A stretch of 64,000 nucleotides of DNA, taken from assembly GCF_040436345.1 (NCBI RefSeq), contig NC_133225.1, positions 21,990,040 to 22,054,039 of the forward strand. Direction: 5' to 3'. The translations under genes and the position numbers were made by a program. This document shows, in pieces, positions 1-11,726 of the stretch. Source of the stretch: Pagrus major (lineage: Eukaryota > Chordata > Actinopteri > Spariformes > Sparidae). Each line of letters begins with the position of its first letter. The stretch's first letter is position 1. The notes under the pieces are model-generated. The model did not search any database and had not been told where the DNA came from. It saw only the letters and a list, made by a program, of their open reading frames with translations.

Positions 1-1212
1 AAGTCCAAAATTTGGTTTGGGGATCGTCCATCTCACCTGGTTGATGTGGAATTTCCATAATAATAATATGAACGGTGTAAAACAAATAAAACATCTTTGT
101 CATGAAGTTTTCCTGCTCATAAAATGTTGAACATCCACCCAAAATGTTCTGGTGTAAACACAATGATAAACTAATTGAAAGAAATGCAGCATTGGTGCTC
201 AGCAGCGCATGTTAGCATGCTAACATGCTAACACACTTAACTCAGATGGTGACCATGGCAAATTACACCTGCTATGCAACATGTTAGCTTTGTCATCATG
301 AGCACGTTAGCATGCTGATGTTAGCTTTTTTCTCAAAGCACCGCTGTGCTTCACTACAGCCTCACAGCGAGGACAGCATGGCAGTAGTTCTTTTTCCTAA
401 TTGAAAAAAAAAAAAGTAAACTGCCAAGAAATAAATGCTGAATACTAGACTACATTTTAACAGTCATAGTCTATTTAAAGTTGTGTATTCACGAGGCATT
501 ACACAACATCTTCAAGTGTAATTTGTGGAGCAAGATGTCATTTAGCTGTTTGACGGGTTCATGAACTGTGAGCCATCAAAATCCTTCCAAGTGCTAAAGA
601 CTGAATGGATGTTCAGCGCTTTGTTAGCATTTTCTGTTTCCTGGTTTCCCTCAACAACCTCTCCTGCAGAGGTTTTCAGCAAGATGGATCATTTTTTTGG
701 CAGCCAGGCACATTCAGCTGTTGTTTTAATAAAAATACCACCCAAACATCATGTTGAGGACAACACATGACCTCTCATTCATCCCCTGAGAGGGACACCG
801 CCACGCACTAACTATCCTTACAGTTAGAACCTCTTCAGTCCTCTGCAAGAGTTCCCATGTCTCCGGCTCCCAGCGGATGTTAATATATCACCAGTGAGTC
901 TGCAGCCTGACCTTTGACTCTGGGAAGATTCAGTGGTGAGTCAAGCCAGGAGGGGGTCAGAGCAGAGACACACTTCCAGCAGGTGAGGCTGATTTAAGAA
1001 TTTCTCTTCTGCTTTTTAGGGAACAAAAACACAGATTCATCCTACACCCGTCTTAAATCTGGAACGTGTTTTTCTGTGCACTTTGATTTTCTCTGCAGCA
1101 ACTGAAGACTGAAGTGTCTCTGTTCTCCTGCAGCAAACAACTTTGACAGCCACATTGTTGTCACTGCATCCTGACCACTCCAGCCTTGAATTTCCAAATA
1201 GACTGCGTCGTG
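1..1212. other. Upstream region of the Dab-like gene, no gene seen
   Basis: No conserved coding exon was recognised. It holds one dispersed repeat copy (about 190-370). The 5' UTR and promoter of the Dab-like gene presumably lie in the right part, but I could not place a TATA box or start site. Confidence 0.4.
190..370. repeat. Dispersed repeat built on the TTAGCATGCTAA palindrome
   Basis: Repeated TTAGCATGCTAA and GTTAGC words. A 22-bp perfect palindrome lies at 207-228, followed by a stretch ending near 'caaagcaccgctgtgc'. A second, diverged copy lies at about 4545-4715 in the opposite orientation. This type of sequence is very common in percomorph fish genomes; its class is not assigned here. 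Confidence 0.6.
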
Positions 1213-4200
1213 ATGGAGACGGTGCAGAAAGCTGGGAGTTTTCTTGCTCAGGGCCAAACTGCTGTCAGGACCTGGCTCCCCCCCAGCACCAGAGGTACGA
1301 GAAAAAATAGTAAATTTTGTCTGATTAGAAATATTTCTCTTTAGCTTGGTGACAATAAATGACACTTCATGGCAACTGGATATATGATTTTGAAACGATG
1401 TGTTCACTGTGTTTCTACACACTGTTGGTACAGTACAGTACAGTGTGTCCTCTGGTCTGATCTGTGACAGCGAGTTTGTTAACATCTGATGGGAAATAGA
1501 AGCGTTTTCAGGTAACACTGTTTGTTTTGTTCTTGTTCCTTGTTCCTCCTTCTCGCAACACCACTGGAGGATGTCCAGCTGGTCCAGCTGTTTCAGAAAC
1601 ACTGTTGATGTAATCTGCTGAGTTACAGTATACATTGCTGCCGGACTGGAAACACTTGGAGAAGCTTTCATGTCAACTGGATGAATGTCTGTTTGTCTGA
1701 ACGGTAGTTCATGTTGCAGCTTATTTTCAGATGTTTCCATTTTCAAACATCTGATTTGTCAAAAAAGCTGTTTCCTTTTATCTATTCAGGCTTTAAAAAT
1801 GTTCATTTAAAATACCAGTAGTCGGTTTTACACATTTCTCCAACGTGTTAACCATTAGCAATGATGATTTTATAGGAATGTGATCCCCAGATGACAGTAG
1901 TAAACCTGCAGAAGTCATTCTTTGATAATAAAATACTGGAGGAAGGATTGTAAAAGTCTATAAAGTATCCTGAAATCAGATGATGTGTTCTCACCTTACA
2001 TGAGCTGGTTTTTGAGTTCAGAGTAAGGTCATAGTGAAACTGGCAATAGATACATTTTGACTTTAATGCCTCATTATGAAGTAAATGTTGATTGCACAAT
2101 GTAATGGCTAATGTCACCATTGGGGTTTAGATTGGTTCCCTGTATAGCTTTCACCAAACAATTCAGTCTCCCACCAGGCACAATATCTCTGGAGAAAATG
2201 ACGGCTGGCCGGTGATCCAGAGATCAACGTCATTGCGACAGTGGCACCAAAAATAACACCATTCGGAAACACTAGAGGGTGGAAAAGTTGTCTGTTTCTC
2301 CTTTATGCAAATATGTCATGATTATTCATCGTCCGCGACACCTTTCTAGACATCACATCGCCAAGGCTTTAGAAGAATAGATAAAAATGTGAGTTTGACG
2401 CTGCTTTTAAATCTAAGATGTTAAGTTCGGTGAGAATACGTTGTACATTTTGTGACCTCAGAGGCACAATCTGACCCTCAGTGACCCACTGGGGCAATCC
2501 TGTGAAATTGTTTGCTGCTAATTTGCAAATACAGAACATATGTTTTTTTCTGCTTTTGTCATGTCTTGTGGAATGTAGAAAAAGTCAAAAGCCTAAATGA
2601 TTTTATAAACATGGAACAGACCAAGATTGCTAACTAGAGTGCCTTTGTTGTCTACTTATAATGTGATGGAAGCAATTACATTTTCTGCAAAACATTTTTG
2701 GCAAAAATGAGTAGGATATAAATATAATTTCTAGCTGGACTGGTGATAAAGAGCTGTTGTGTTTCACTAATTCACAAGTGTTTAAACGCGCAGAGCTCTA
2801 AAAGTGAGGCCAACTCAGTCCTGGAGGACGACGATTGTAGCGGGAACTACCACAGAAATAGTTTGCCAGATGTTAAAATGTCTCCCTGCGGATAGATTTT
2901 GGCAACGCAATAGTGTTACAACAGTGCAAAATGCTGGTTTTGATGCTGTAATGAAACTAAAGTGGTCTGGATGTGGTCTGAGCCGTGACTACTGAGTACT
3001 CATGTAATGATGTTGTCACGACAACTGAGTACTCATCAGCCAGAACGTCAGGTGGACGGGCGTTGCAGCCGGTGTGATCCCATCACAGGACGGTCTCTCG
3101 TTGCACTTTCTTGGGCAAAATCCGTCCTCTTCAAGACTCCACGTAACAGGAGAGAGATTAGATTGTACCTCATCTTTTACAGGATTTTTTTTTTATCCCA
3201 CACACTATAACAAATGGGCATAATGGGAAATGTGGTCATACCCAAATGAAAATATAACGCAGGGATTTTATTGGCTGTTTTCCCAGTTTACTGTCATTAA
3301 ACTAGCAGCCTTTGTTGAGATATGTTTTGTGAATTTGTGTGGTTACTTGGCACCAGCTCAGGTCATTGACAGACTATTGGTTTGTACTCAACTGTCAAGC
3401 ACTGTATAACAGTATAACACCGTATTTTTGCTGAACATTAAACTTAACTGTGACTAAAGGCCAGTAAACTGTTACTCAGTGCAAATGAAGCTGTTTTAGA
3501 GGCGACCTTTGTTACAACAGCACATACTGACTTTTTCATAGTAACTAAATTACTGTTTTTATTCCAGGGAACCAGATGAAACATTGACCATGTATCAGTC
3601 AATCACTCGCTCAGCAATTTGCTTACGCACGCACACAGACAGAATATACTTCAGAACATATAAACACCACATGCTTGAATGGATTACCCATTTACAAATA
3701 CACCTAAACAAATACACACAAAACACATGTAAAACATTACCGGCGACATGAGTGCAGAAGCATTACAGGAAAAGACACAGAAGTGCAAACATATTAGAAA
3801 CACAAATACACACATACTTTGATTAAATTATGACATACAAACATAATTAAGACTCATCTTAGTAACACAAATATACACAGACACACATTTCCTCATTCTC
3901 ACACAGAGTTTGACCCCATTTTTCTCTTCTCTTCATCTTTCCCAGGAATACTCAGTGAGATGGTCTCACGGTTTCAGGGAGATGGCGTTCGCTACAAAGC
4001 CAAGCTGATCGGGATGGACGTGGTTCCCGACGCCCAGGGAGACAAGATGTGCTGGGACTCTATGATGAAACTAAAGGTGATCTCTGCTCCACAGCCAAAA
4101 TCCACTTACCTTTGTCCTCTCTTAATTAAAGCTGGTTGACTTTCTGTCAGTCATTTTCAGTCAGTCCTGTGGAGGGAAATTTAAAATAAACATCAGATGT

Positions 4201-7200
4201 ATCATATGACGTGAGATTAAAATGTGTCATCAGTGGTTGTTATAACTTGGTGTGATTCAGGGGTCATTTTTAAAGGCCTTTATTGAAGGAGAACACTCTG
4301 GAGACTGATGTTATCCGTTAGCTCACACCAGTGGCAATGAAAAATAGCAGTTACTCATAGAGACTAAATCTGACTAATTGCTCCACAATGTTAAGTAAAG
4401 ACAACTCTATAAAGGAATTAATTCCCCTTGGACGTTTCCATGCTTTAGTAGTATTACATTTGAAATGGCTTTTTAGAAACTGATCAACAGAAAAAGATCT
4501 TTAAAGTTAGCTTTATTCAAAGGTATGAACGGCTTGAAATAAAACAATGCTAATGGTGCTAGCAGCTCTGTAAGGCTGCACGTACTGTACTTACTAACAT
4601 CACAATGCTAATATGCTCACAATGACAATGCTAGCATGCTGATGTTTAGTGTTAACAATGTTCACTATCTCAGTTTAGTGTATTAGCATGCTAACATTTG
4701 CGAATTAGCAAAAAAAACATTAAGGGGTAACCTCACCAATTTTATACATTTAAGTGTGTTTACAGTAGTATAAAACATTGTGTGGCTTCAGAGGGAGCTG
4801 CATGTAATCTAATCAATTGCCTCCAGTGATGTCACTCAGTGGCTGAGTTGCATTGTTGGTAATGTAGGGAGCAGGTTTTGAAAAGGAATACAAAAATATC
4901 TGGGGTTCAGCTGTATCAATTTTGACCATTTGTTTTTAGGTGACATGGTGGATCACCAGAGTCAGTAGGTTCATCCTCTGGAGATCATACTGACTTGGAG
5001 GGGAATTGTACAATTATACAATTATTGTAATTTATTTATTTTTCTGTTTATCGGTGTAAAAGAAAAGCCACATTACATCTAGTTTGATTCAATGTTGTGA
5101 GACAATAAATCATGAAAGACTACATGAACTATGTATGAACTGTAAACAGGTTATTTGGATTGATAAAAGGTTGTGGGAAAATTCCTGCAATGGAAAAGAA
5201 AAGGGACTTCTGACATCCTGCTCACTCTTGTGTCAGTGACTTCAGGCCCTCTAATCTCCCAGGACTTTCATGAGCAAGTGTATACATATATATATAGGCC
5301 TAGTAGTGTGCAAAAGCTTTAAAAAACAACAACAAAGAAAAACAACATGACACAGAGGCTGAACATGGATGTTAGTCAGCGTTGTAGGAAAATAGTTAGC
5401 CATAGTCGAATCAACTTACCCTTATTAATACCACTTACCTTCTTACATCCAGCCCACCAAAATATTGTTCCCTGCATATGTATAATTTAGATTTTACTGA
5501 TTTTACTGGATTAACAGTGAACATCCTATTAGCCTAGCAACACGTTAGCCTCAGATAGCTTCAGATTGGTTCACTATAGGGTACTCGCAGAAAAACTAAG
5601 TTCTACTAAATTAAACAGCAAACAATCACAAAACAGCAGTTTTAAAAAGTAAGTACATAATTATCCAACAAGGTCATTTGTGGAGTAAATAAAACTCACC
5701 TGACAACATTATGGTCACAGCTCTGACAAAATGGTGGACATGTCAGTTAACTGCTGTGGAACTCTGCCAGCAGTGGTTGCCCTCTATGTTTTATGAACAT
5801 GACTTGATTTCTGATAATGAGCTATGCCCCAAATCTGAGCAGGGTACAACTGCTAACGTCATCTTAAACTCTAGACGTTTTTACACTGGACAGCAACCCG
5901 CCAATTTGGCTGTCCTTTTTGCGGCTAGGTCCGCGAATTTAGACAGACCGTGGCATATTGGGGGTCTGTTTTGGTCCGCCAATATGACGCCTGGGAGGGT
6001 ACACTTTTTGCCGCCTCCATGTGCTGGCAATTGCGTGACATGGGCGGAGGTGTCGATGACGTGCAACCGTGACGTGTTGTGCGACCCACAGCCGGGAGTT
6101 TTAAAAGCAGGAAACAGCTGATCACAGCAGTCAGTTCATCACTTCATCCGCAGACATCAAGATGAGCAACTGGAAAGCCGCTGAGATCCGGGAGATGCAC
6201 TCGTCACTGCTTCACGTCACGTCACATGTTTACACCTACCCCAGTGGTGGCTTTTTTGCAAAGGAGGAATATTATACCTCCGTCTCACACATAGACAAGG
6301 CGGCAGATTGCAGCCTTTACCTGGCTGCAAATGTGGCGCATTTTCTAACTAAAAGGGGCTTCTGATAGCATCCAGGCTTCCACAGTGATGAAATAGCTAC
6401 TACATAGCGGATGTGCTATCTGTGTAGTATTTGACTTGGGATATAACCCATCAAACTAATGAATGATACGCTAACTCTTGACCTTTGTGTTACTTACTAC
6501 TACTGAACAGAAAAACACACAATTCAATTAATTCCTTACGCTTTTGCTCTTGTGTTTTAGGCTTTGGAAAGGCCAAAAAAAAAGTCACTAATCTTTTAGG
6601 CTACACCTGGCCAGGAACTAACTTACAGATAAAAACCAGCCTCTTTGCTAATTCTGTTATATTTAAATTAGACCTAATGTTCATTTACTGTCCCTGACAA
6701 ATAAACAGAATTTAAAAAAATAAAAAAAATAGAGCCATACGCCACTTTATCATGACAGTTAAAGCGAAAACAGACAACTTTTCAACTTTCTCGTTAGAAA
6801 CATGGCTACCCCTAGCTGCCCGGCTAAAGCAAAAAAAAAAAACAACCGTAAGAATCCCACTTTGACCAAGAAACCCTGATCTCCGTGCTATGAAAAGGCA
6901 GAGTAAAACACCTGGTAATATTGATAAGTAGGCAGTTTTTTTTACTTCCTGATCTAGTTGAAACAATGGTGGTTCTAGTTCTTCCGATGGATACTGACCA
7001 GAAACAACAATGCCTCTTTTTTTTTCTTTTCTTTTTTTTTTGCAAACTCTTAAATGCTGATTATCTTACTAGAGCTGGACTCCACTTTGGGATTACAGTT
7101 AAATTCTGGTTGCTAAGTTCTCATAAAAGACAATGTTGAGGGGAGGGCTTTAACAAACATGATGCAACAAAAAAATCTCCAAACATAGAGGCTTTAATAT

Positions 7201-10200
7201 AAATCATAATCAGTATAAACATGAGTTTCACTCTTGGACATGTCTGCTCTGTCTCTTGCACATTGTAAACCCCTCCTGACTGACTGTGCTCCTATTTTAT
7301 TTATTTCTGTGTCAGGGCATTGAGGTAGCTGGAAGGAGACAGGGAAAACACAAGCAGAGAGTTTGGCTCAAAGTTTTCTCCAGTGGCCTGAAAATCCAGG
7401 ATGAACGGACAGGGGTGAGTTTCACTGACTCCCAGATCTCTCTCTCCTCAGCCTGCTGGTCACCTGTGGCAGTAGCGCCCTCCTCAGGTTGATTGTTAAT
7501 CTTGAAATAGTGCCTGCTTTTTGTGTGTAATCAGAACAAACATTGTTCTCTAGTGGACAAAAAGCTTGGATACAACTCAAACAGCAGTTTGTACTATTCC
7601 TTCGTCTGGGAGGTAAAGGAGAATATTTGTAGTGAGCCAGCTTAGTCCAGCAAAGATATGTTTGACACAAATCAACCTCAGTTAGAAGTAAAAATCTCCT
7701 TCCAATAATAGTCTGTTAGACATTGGTGGTTTAAAAAAAATGTGTTGAAATGAGGAAGTAGTGTTTCCCATGTGAAATTAATACTCCACCATATGTGGAA
7801 GTCGGTGTTTGGAAATGATTTAATTTTGGTTCCACATCTGCACTCATCTGGGCCTATTTTTGGTTCAAGTGCGGGTTGTAGCAACACCAAGTAGCACAAA
7901 CGTACAACTATGTATCATCCTGCCATTTTCAAAAAAAAAAAAAGTATTTTCTGCTCCTCCAAGCACACTACAGTATCCAGTCCTTATCTTTTGTTATCAG
8001 GTTAATGGTGATAAAGCAACAGCTAGACAAAGAGTTTGAGATGTTAGTTTGTTTTTATTGCAGATTGGTTGTATTGTGGTTATATATGTTGTAACATCAC
8101 TAAAAACTCAAATCCGCTTTATTATCTGTTCTTCAGGCTGTACTTTATGACCATGACAGGAGCAGAATCAGCTCTTTACAGAAAGATGAATCTGACCCCA
8201 GAGCTCTGTCCTACATCTACCAACACCAAGACACCTACATCCTCTTCTACATCAAGACAGCCACTCTGGTAACAACACAGAGTGCTACACAGGAAACATG
8301 CAGATTGTTGTAGGAACATCCAAACAATGGATGGTGTCATTCATAAATATTAGTCATGGTTATGTGTTAAACAATGAAAATAAGACGGCCAGTAAATACC
8401 TGGTGTCAGGTTGCATTCAGTTAGTTTAAGCTAAGTTAAGCAAAGCTAAAACAAGATAAGTTAAGCAAGGTTAAGCTTTGTTTAGTAAAGCTTAATTAAA
8501 TCCAGCTAAGTTAAGTTAAGTCAAGCTAAGTTAAACTTAGTTAATTAATTCATTAATTAATTAAGTGTTACTTGCTGAATGGAGCTGTTGGAAGACGAAA
8601 CATCCAGTCACTCTATCGTAACATTGGACTTGTCTGTACATTGCATCATGTTTGGTCCACCATGTGATGTTTTAATGTGTCCATCAGGCAGATCCAGTCC
8701 TGGCTGACATCGAGATAGTTTGTCGGGGTCTGGAGCAAGAGACACCGCAGGAACATCCAGAGGCACCGACACAAGTCAGAGAAAATCTTTATTTTGTTTG
8801 TCTATCAGAGGGGTTTTATGTGTGTGTGTGTTGTTGTTTTTTTACCCGTGTTGTTCGTCTGTTTTCAGACCAGTCCTCCACTGCTTCCAAATGACATTTC
8901 AGCCCCTCCAGCAGAGGTAAATGAAGGAGTAAAAAAAATGAAATGTTTAACAAACACTTAAAACCCCTGATCTTTTTCTAAAGTTTATCGTTGAACATTT
9001 CTTTATCTTTTTTTCCCCCCAAATGGTGAAGGTCACATGTAGAAACAAACATTTTCAATGTGCTGTTATTTTCAGGGACCAGCTTTAGAGAATATCTTTA
9101 GTCCACAGCCAGTCTCTTCGTCAGGACCTTCACCCCAGGTAAAATTAACAAAACCATAACACGTGAATGATTTAATCCACACTGTCTCACAGCACCATGA
9201 GGGATGGTTTGTCATTCATATCCAGTCAATAGTTGGTTGATAAATGTTTGATTGAGAAAATACTGTTTTATTAAACACAGACTATAGTGATTTCTGTCTC
9301 TGTGTCTGCAGGCTTCTTCCACTAATGAGTTGCTGGAAGTCTTCTCCCCCCAGATGGAAGTACCAATGCTGCCCACCCAGAGTCCATGTACCAGTCAGCC
9401 AGGTTAGTGAACCAGTGACTATATAAAATATGGAGGAAGCTTCCCACTAACCCTAACCCTAAGTGGAGCCGATGTGGAAGTGCCTTAAACCTGAATATCT
9501 TCTAATGGCCAGCAGTGGGCACTGGTTTCAAAAGAAGGGTCCAATTGTATGTAAGCTTATAAGAAAATGACCATACTTCTCACTTGATTTATTACCTCAG
9601 TAAACAGTTTCCTAATGGGTTTATAGTCTCAATCTCTAGTTTCAAACCTTTTTAGGTTTTTATGACCATTTCATGCGATAATTTAATTTGCATTAAATTG
9701 CGATCAACTGGACTTCCTTTACAGCACTAATCTGAAACCAACGCCATCTAAACATAATATACATAGAGAATATGATATAATATAAAGAGAAGAGGGACTA
9801 CTTTATTTTGATTAAAGGTATACCATGCAGGATTTTCCCTAAAATAAACTATATATCGACTCATATACAAAGTAATCCCTTTTAATCATGACTTATGATG
9901 CACTAGAAGTGTGGCTGTATCTGCAGAGATTCTGCCATCTGCTTGTATTTTCTTATTATTTTGCTGTGTTAGAGTGTTTCTGGAAGTCAGCGGTTCTTGA
10001 GGAAAAATAGTTGTTTGTTGTCATTCCCAACTCAAAGTGATGGTATCTGATGACCCGGGGATGATATGTTTACAACAGCAAATGACAAATCCTGCATAGT
10101 ATATCTTTAATTTTAGAGACAACCGTTTGTGGTGTTTTGTTTGTAGGCTTAACAGGCATGGACACAAAATGACAGGACACGAAGGCACAGAAAATGTTAA

Positions 10201-11726
10201 TAGTACAGTCCTTTTCACATTATCACATTATCAGTTTGATGTCATGTAAATATCACATCAGGTTGTTCTGTCATAAAACTAAAGACCATCAGACAAACAT
10301 TGGTAACTTTCCTCTTCTTGATTGACTAGATGACTCACTATTGGCAATGCTGTCTAACTGCATCAAAGCTTTAACACATCTGCACTGTGTGACCACACTT
10401 CACACTGTGGTATTCAAACTGTGGTTGAATAATTGAAGTGGAGCCTGTGCAATAAAACTCTATTCACGTCTTTATTGAGCATCAAATAATAATTCAGTCT
10501 GCATCAGATTTCAACAAACCACTTTATCTTACTATAAACAAGTCAAGAGATCAGGCAGCGATCTGGGGCCTCACTGATCCTCTTAAACCAATAACCTGAC
10601 CTGGAGGTACCCGAGAGATGCACACAGTATTTTCCCATGTTCCCATGTTTGATATATGTATTCCCATGGCACAGCTGAAGAAGAGCCAAGTTTCTGTCAT
10701 GCTTTAATGTGAGAGGAATGTGCAGTGCTTACTGTGTATAAACGATGAAACGAGTTATCGCAGATTCATTTCGCCTCTCTCGGCACATGCTCAGTTCCCA
10801 CACTGAAAGGTTCAGTTCGGCTGTCTCAACCTTCACCTCTCACTCTGCTGAAATCCCCTTGTATGGAACGACAGCCATAAACAGTGAACTTGATTATCAC
10901 TAGAATACGAACATGTTTGTTGAAGCTCGTTTCCAGAGTGTGTGAGTAGGCTGTAGTGTGATGTTCATCCAGTAAAGGTTGAAAGGGTGGTGTGATGTAT
11001 GTCTTTAATACCAGAGGCCGAGGATATATTTGGGGGTTTTTTTTGGTTTTATTGGTGATAAAACAATATGCTTGACATGTATTGTCTTTCCTTGCCCACT
11101 CACTACACACCAATAAAACACATTATGGAAAAAAATGAAAAATGAAATTGACTTTAAAGGAGAAGACAATGATAACCAAATTTAAAAAAAGAAAGTGGAA
11201 AGAGAAGATTAAAATAATTTTGTTGGGTTCAGTGTGATGAGCATTAATATGTAGCGGTTCAACCAGGGCTCTACTTTAATTGATCTCCTTCTTCTTCTCA
11301 GAGTCTCCACAGCTCTCCTACCCTCCAACGCTCTCCAGCTCTCAGATCCTCTCCATGTTCCCCACACAGCCAGTGGGGGGCTCTCCATACTCCTCTCCTA
11401 CCTACCCCCCCACCAACATGCCCTGGGGCCAGCAGGGGCTTGTGGGTAATCAGTGGGCAGGTCCAGCTGGGGCGCCCTGGCCCACGGTGCCCGACGGTAT
11501 GCAAGCATGGGCACAAGTAGGCTTCACAGTGCCCCCTGCAGGCGGCCAGGTTCAGGCTCACGACTCTCAACCAGGAACCGTTAGCGGAGGAAACACACCC
11601 GCCTCACCCACTGCTGTCAACGAGTGCGTCGACCCTTTAGACTCCCTCTGGACTGGTCTTGTTGCCTCTGGAGCAACAGTACCAGTGCAGTCAGCGACCC
11701 CCACCTTAAACCAGAATCTGATCTGA
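1213..11726 (+). CDS. Disabled (Dab) family PTB-domain adaptor, dab2-like, short form
   Basis: Nine coding exons, joined by frame: 1213-1294, 3946-4076, 7316-7414, 8137-8268, 8688-8774, 8869-8916, 9076-9138, 9312-9402, 11302-11726 (stop TGA). The product is 385 aa. Residues about 30-150 form a Dab-type PTB domain; the opening [15 protein letters not shown] and DSMMKLKG followed by a KHKQR segment are the family signature. Dab PTB domains bind FxNPxY tails of LDL-receptor family proteins and phosphoinositides at the plasma membrane and in endocytosis. The second half of the PTB is diverged. The tail (residues about 160-385) is rich in Pro, Ser, Gln and Gly. I see no NPF or DPF endocytic motifs, so it is much shorter and simpler than mammalian DAB2. 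The first exon (start METVQKAG) is an inference: it is the only nearby ATG exon with a donor whose phase fits exon 2. It could be a dab1, dab2 or lost-in-mammals paralogue; orthology is open. Confidence 0.8.
1295..3945 (+). other. Intron 1 of the Dab-like gene
   Basis: 2.65-kb intron. It runs from a GTACGA donor to a CCCAG acceptor and has an ACAC-rich, purine-skewed stretch at about 3630-3900. No coding exon was recognised inside. Confidence 0.5.
4545..4715. repeat. Inverted copy of the TTAGCATGCTAA dispersed repeat
   Basis: In intron 2 of the Dab-like gene. It shares the words 'gctagcatgctgatg' and 'ttagcatgctaaca' with the copy at 190-370, in the opposite order and orientation. Confidence 0.55.
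5850..6370 (+). mobile_element. Truncated DNA-transposon fragment with a Myb/SANT-like start
   Basis: A sharply more GC-rich, CpG-containing island inside the AT-rich second intron of the Dab-like gene. It has a TATA-like 'ttttaaaagcagg' at about 6099. An ATG at 6162 opens with [12 protein letters not shown], which resembles the N-terminus of the Myb/SANT-like protein encoded by fish Harbinger-type elements. After about 12 residues the similarity stops, and a short unrelated reading frame ends at 6365. Best read as an internally deleted, non-autonomous copy. I did not find clear terminal repeats, so both boundaries are approximate. Confidence 0.4.
8420..8575. repeat. Degenerate TTAAGC/TTAAG low-complexity tract
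   Basis: Irregular tandem repetition of 'aagctaagttaagc'-like units in intron 4 of the Dab-like gene, ending in 'ttaattaattcattaattaatt'. The units are too diverged to give one clean period. Confidence 0.7.
9812..10110. mobile_element. MITE, about 300 bp, in the last intron of the Dab-like gene
   Basis: Terminal inverted repeats: the left end reads TTAAAGGTATACCATGCAGG and the right end is the reverse complement of TTAAAGATATACTATGCAGG, two mismatches in 20. There is no coding capacity inside. The TTAA at both ends could be the target duplication or part of the repeat. Confidence 0.75.

Noticed and set aside
1042-1746. Antisense open frame of 234 codons over the Dab-like first exon
   Set aside because: No recognisable domain, low-complexity composition, no splice or promoter support. 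Long open frames arise by chance at this size, and the + strand exon here fits the Dab gene by phase.
5711-6121. 136-codon frame as a protein gene
   Set aside because: It overlaps the transposon relic, crosses several repeat-like segments and shows no conserved domain.
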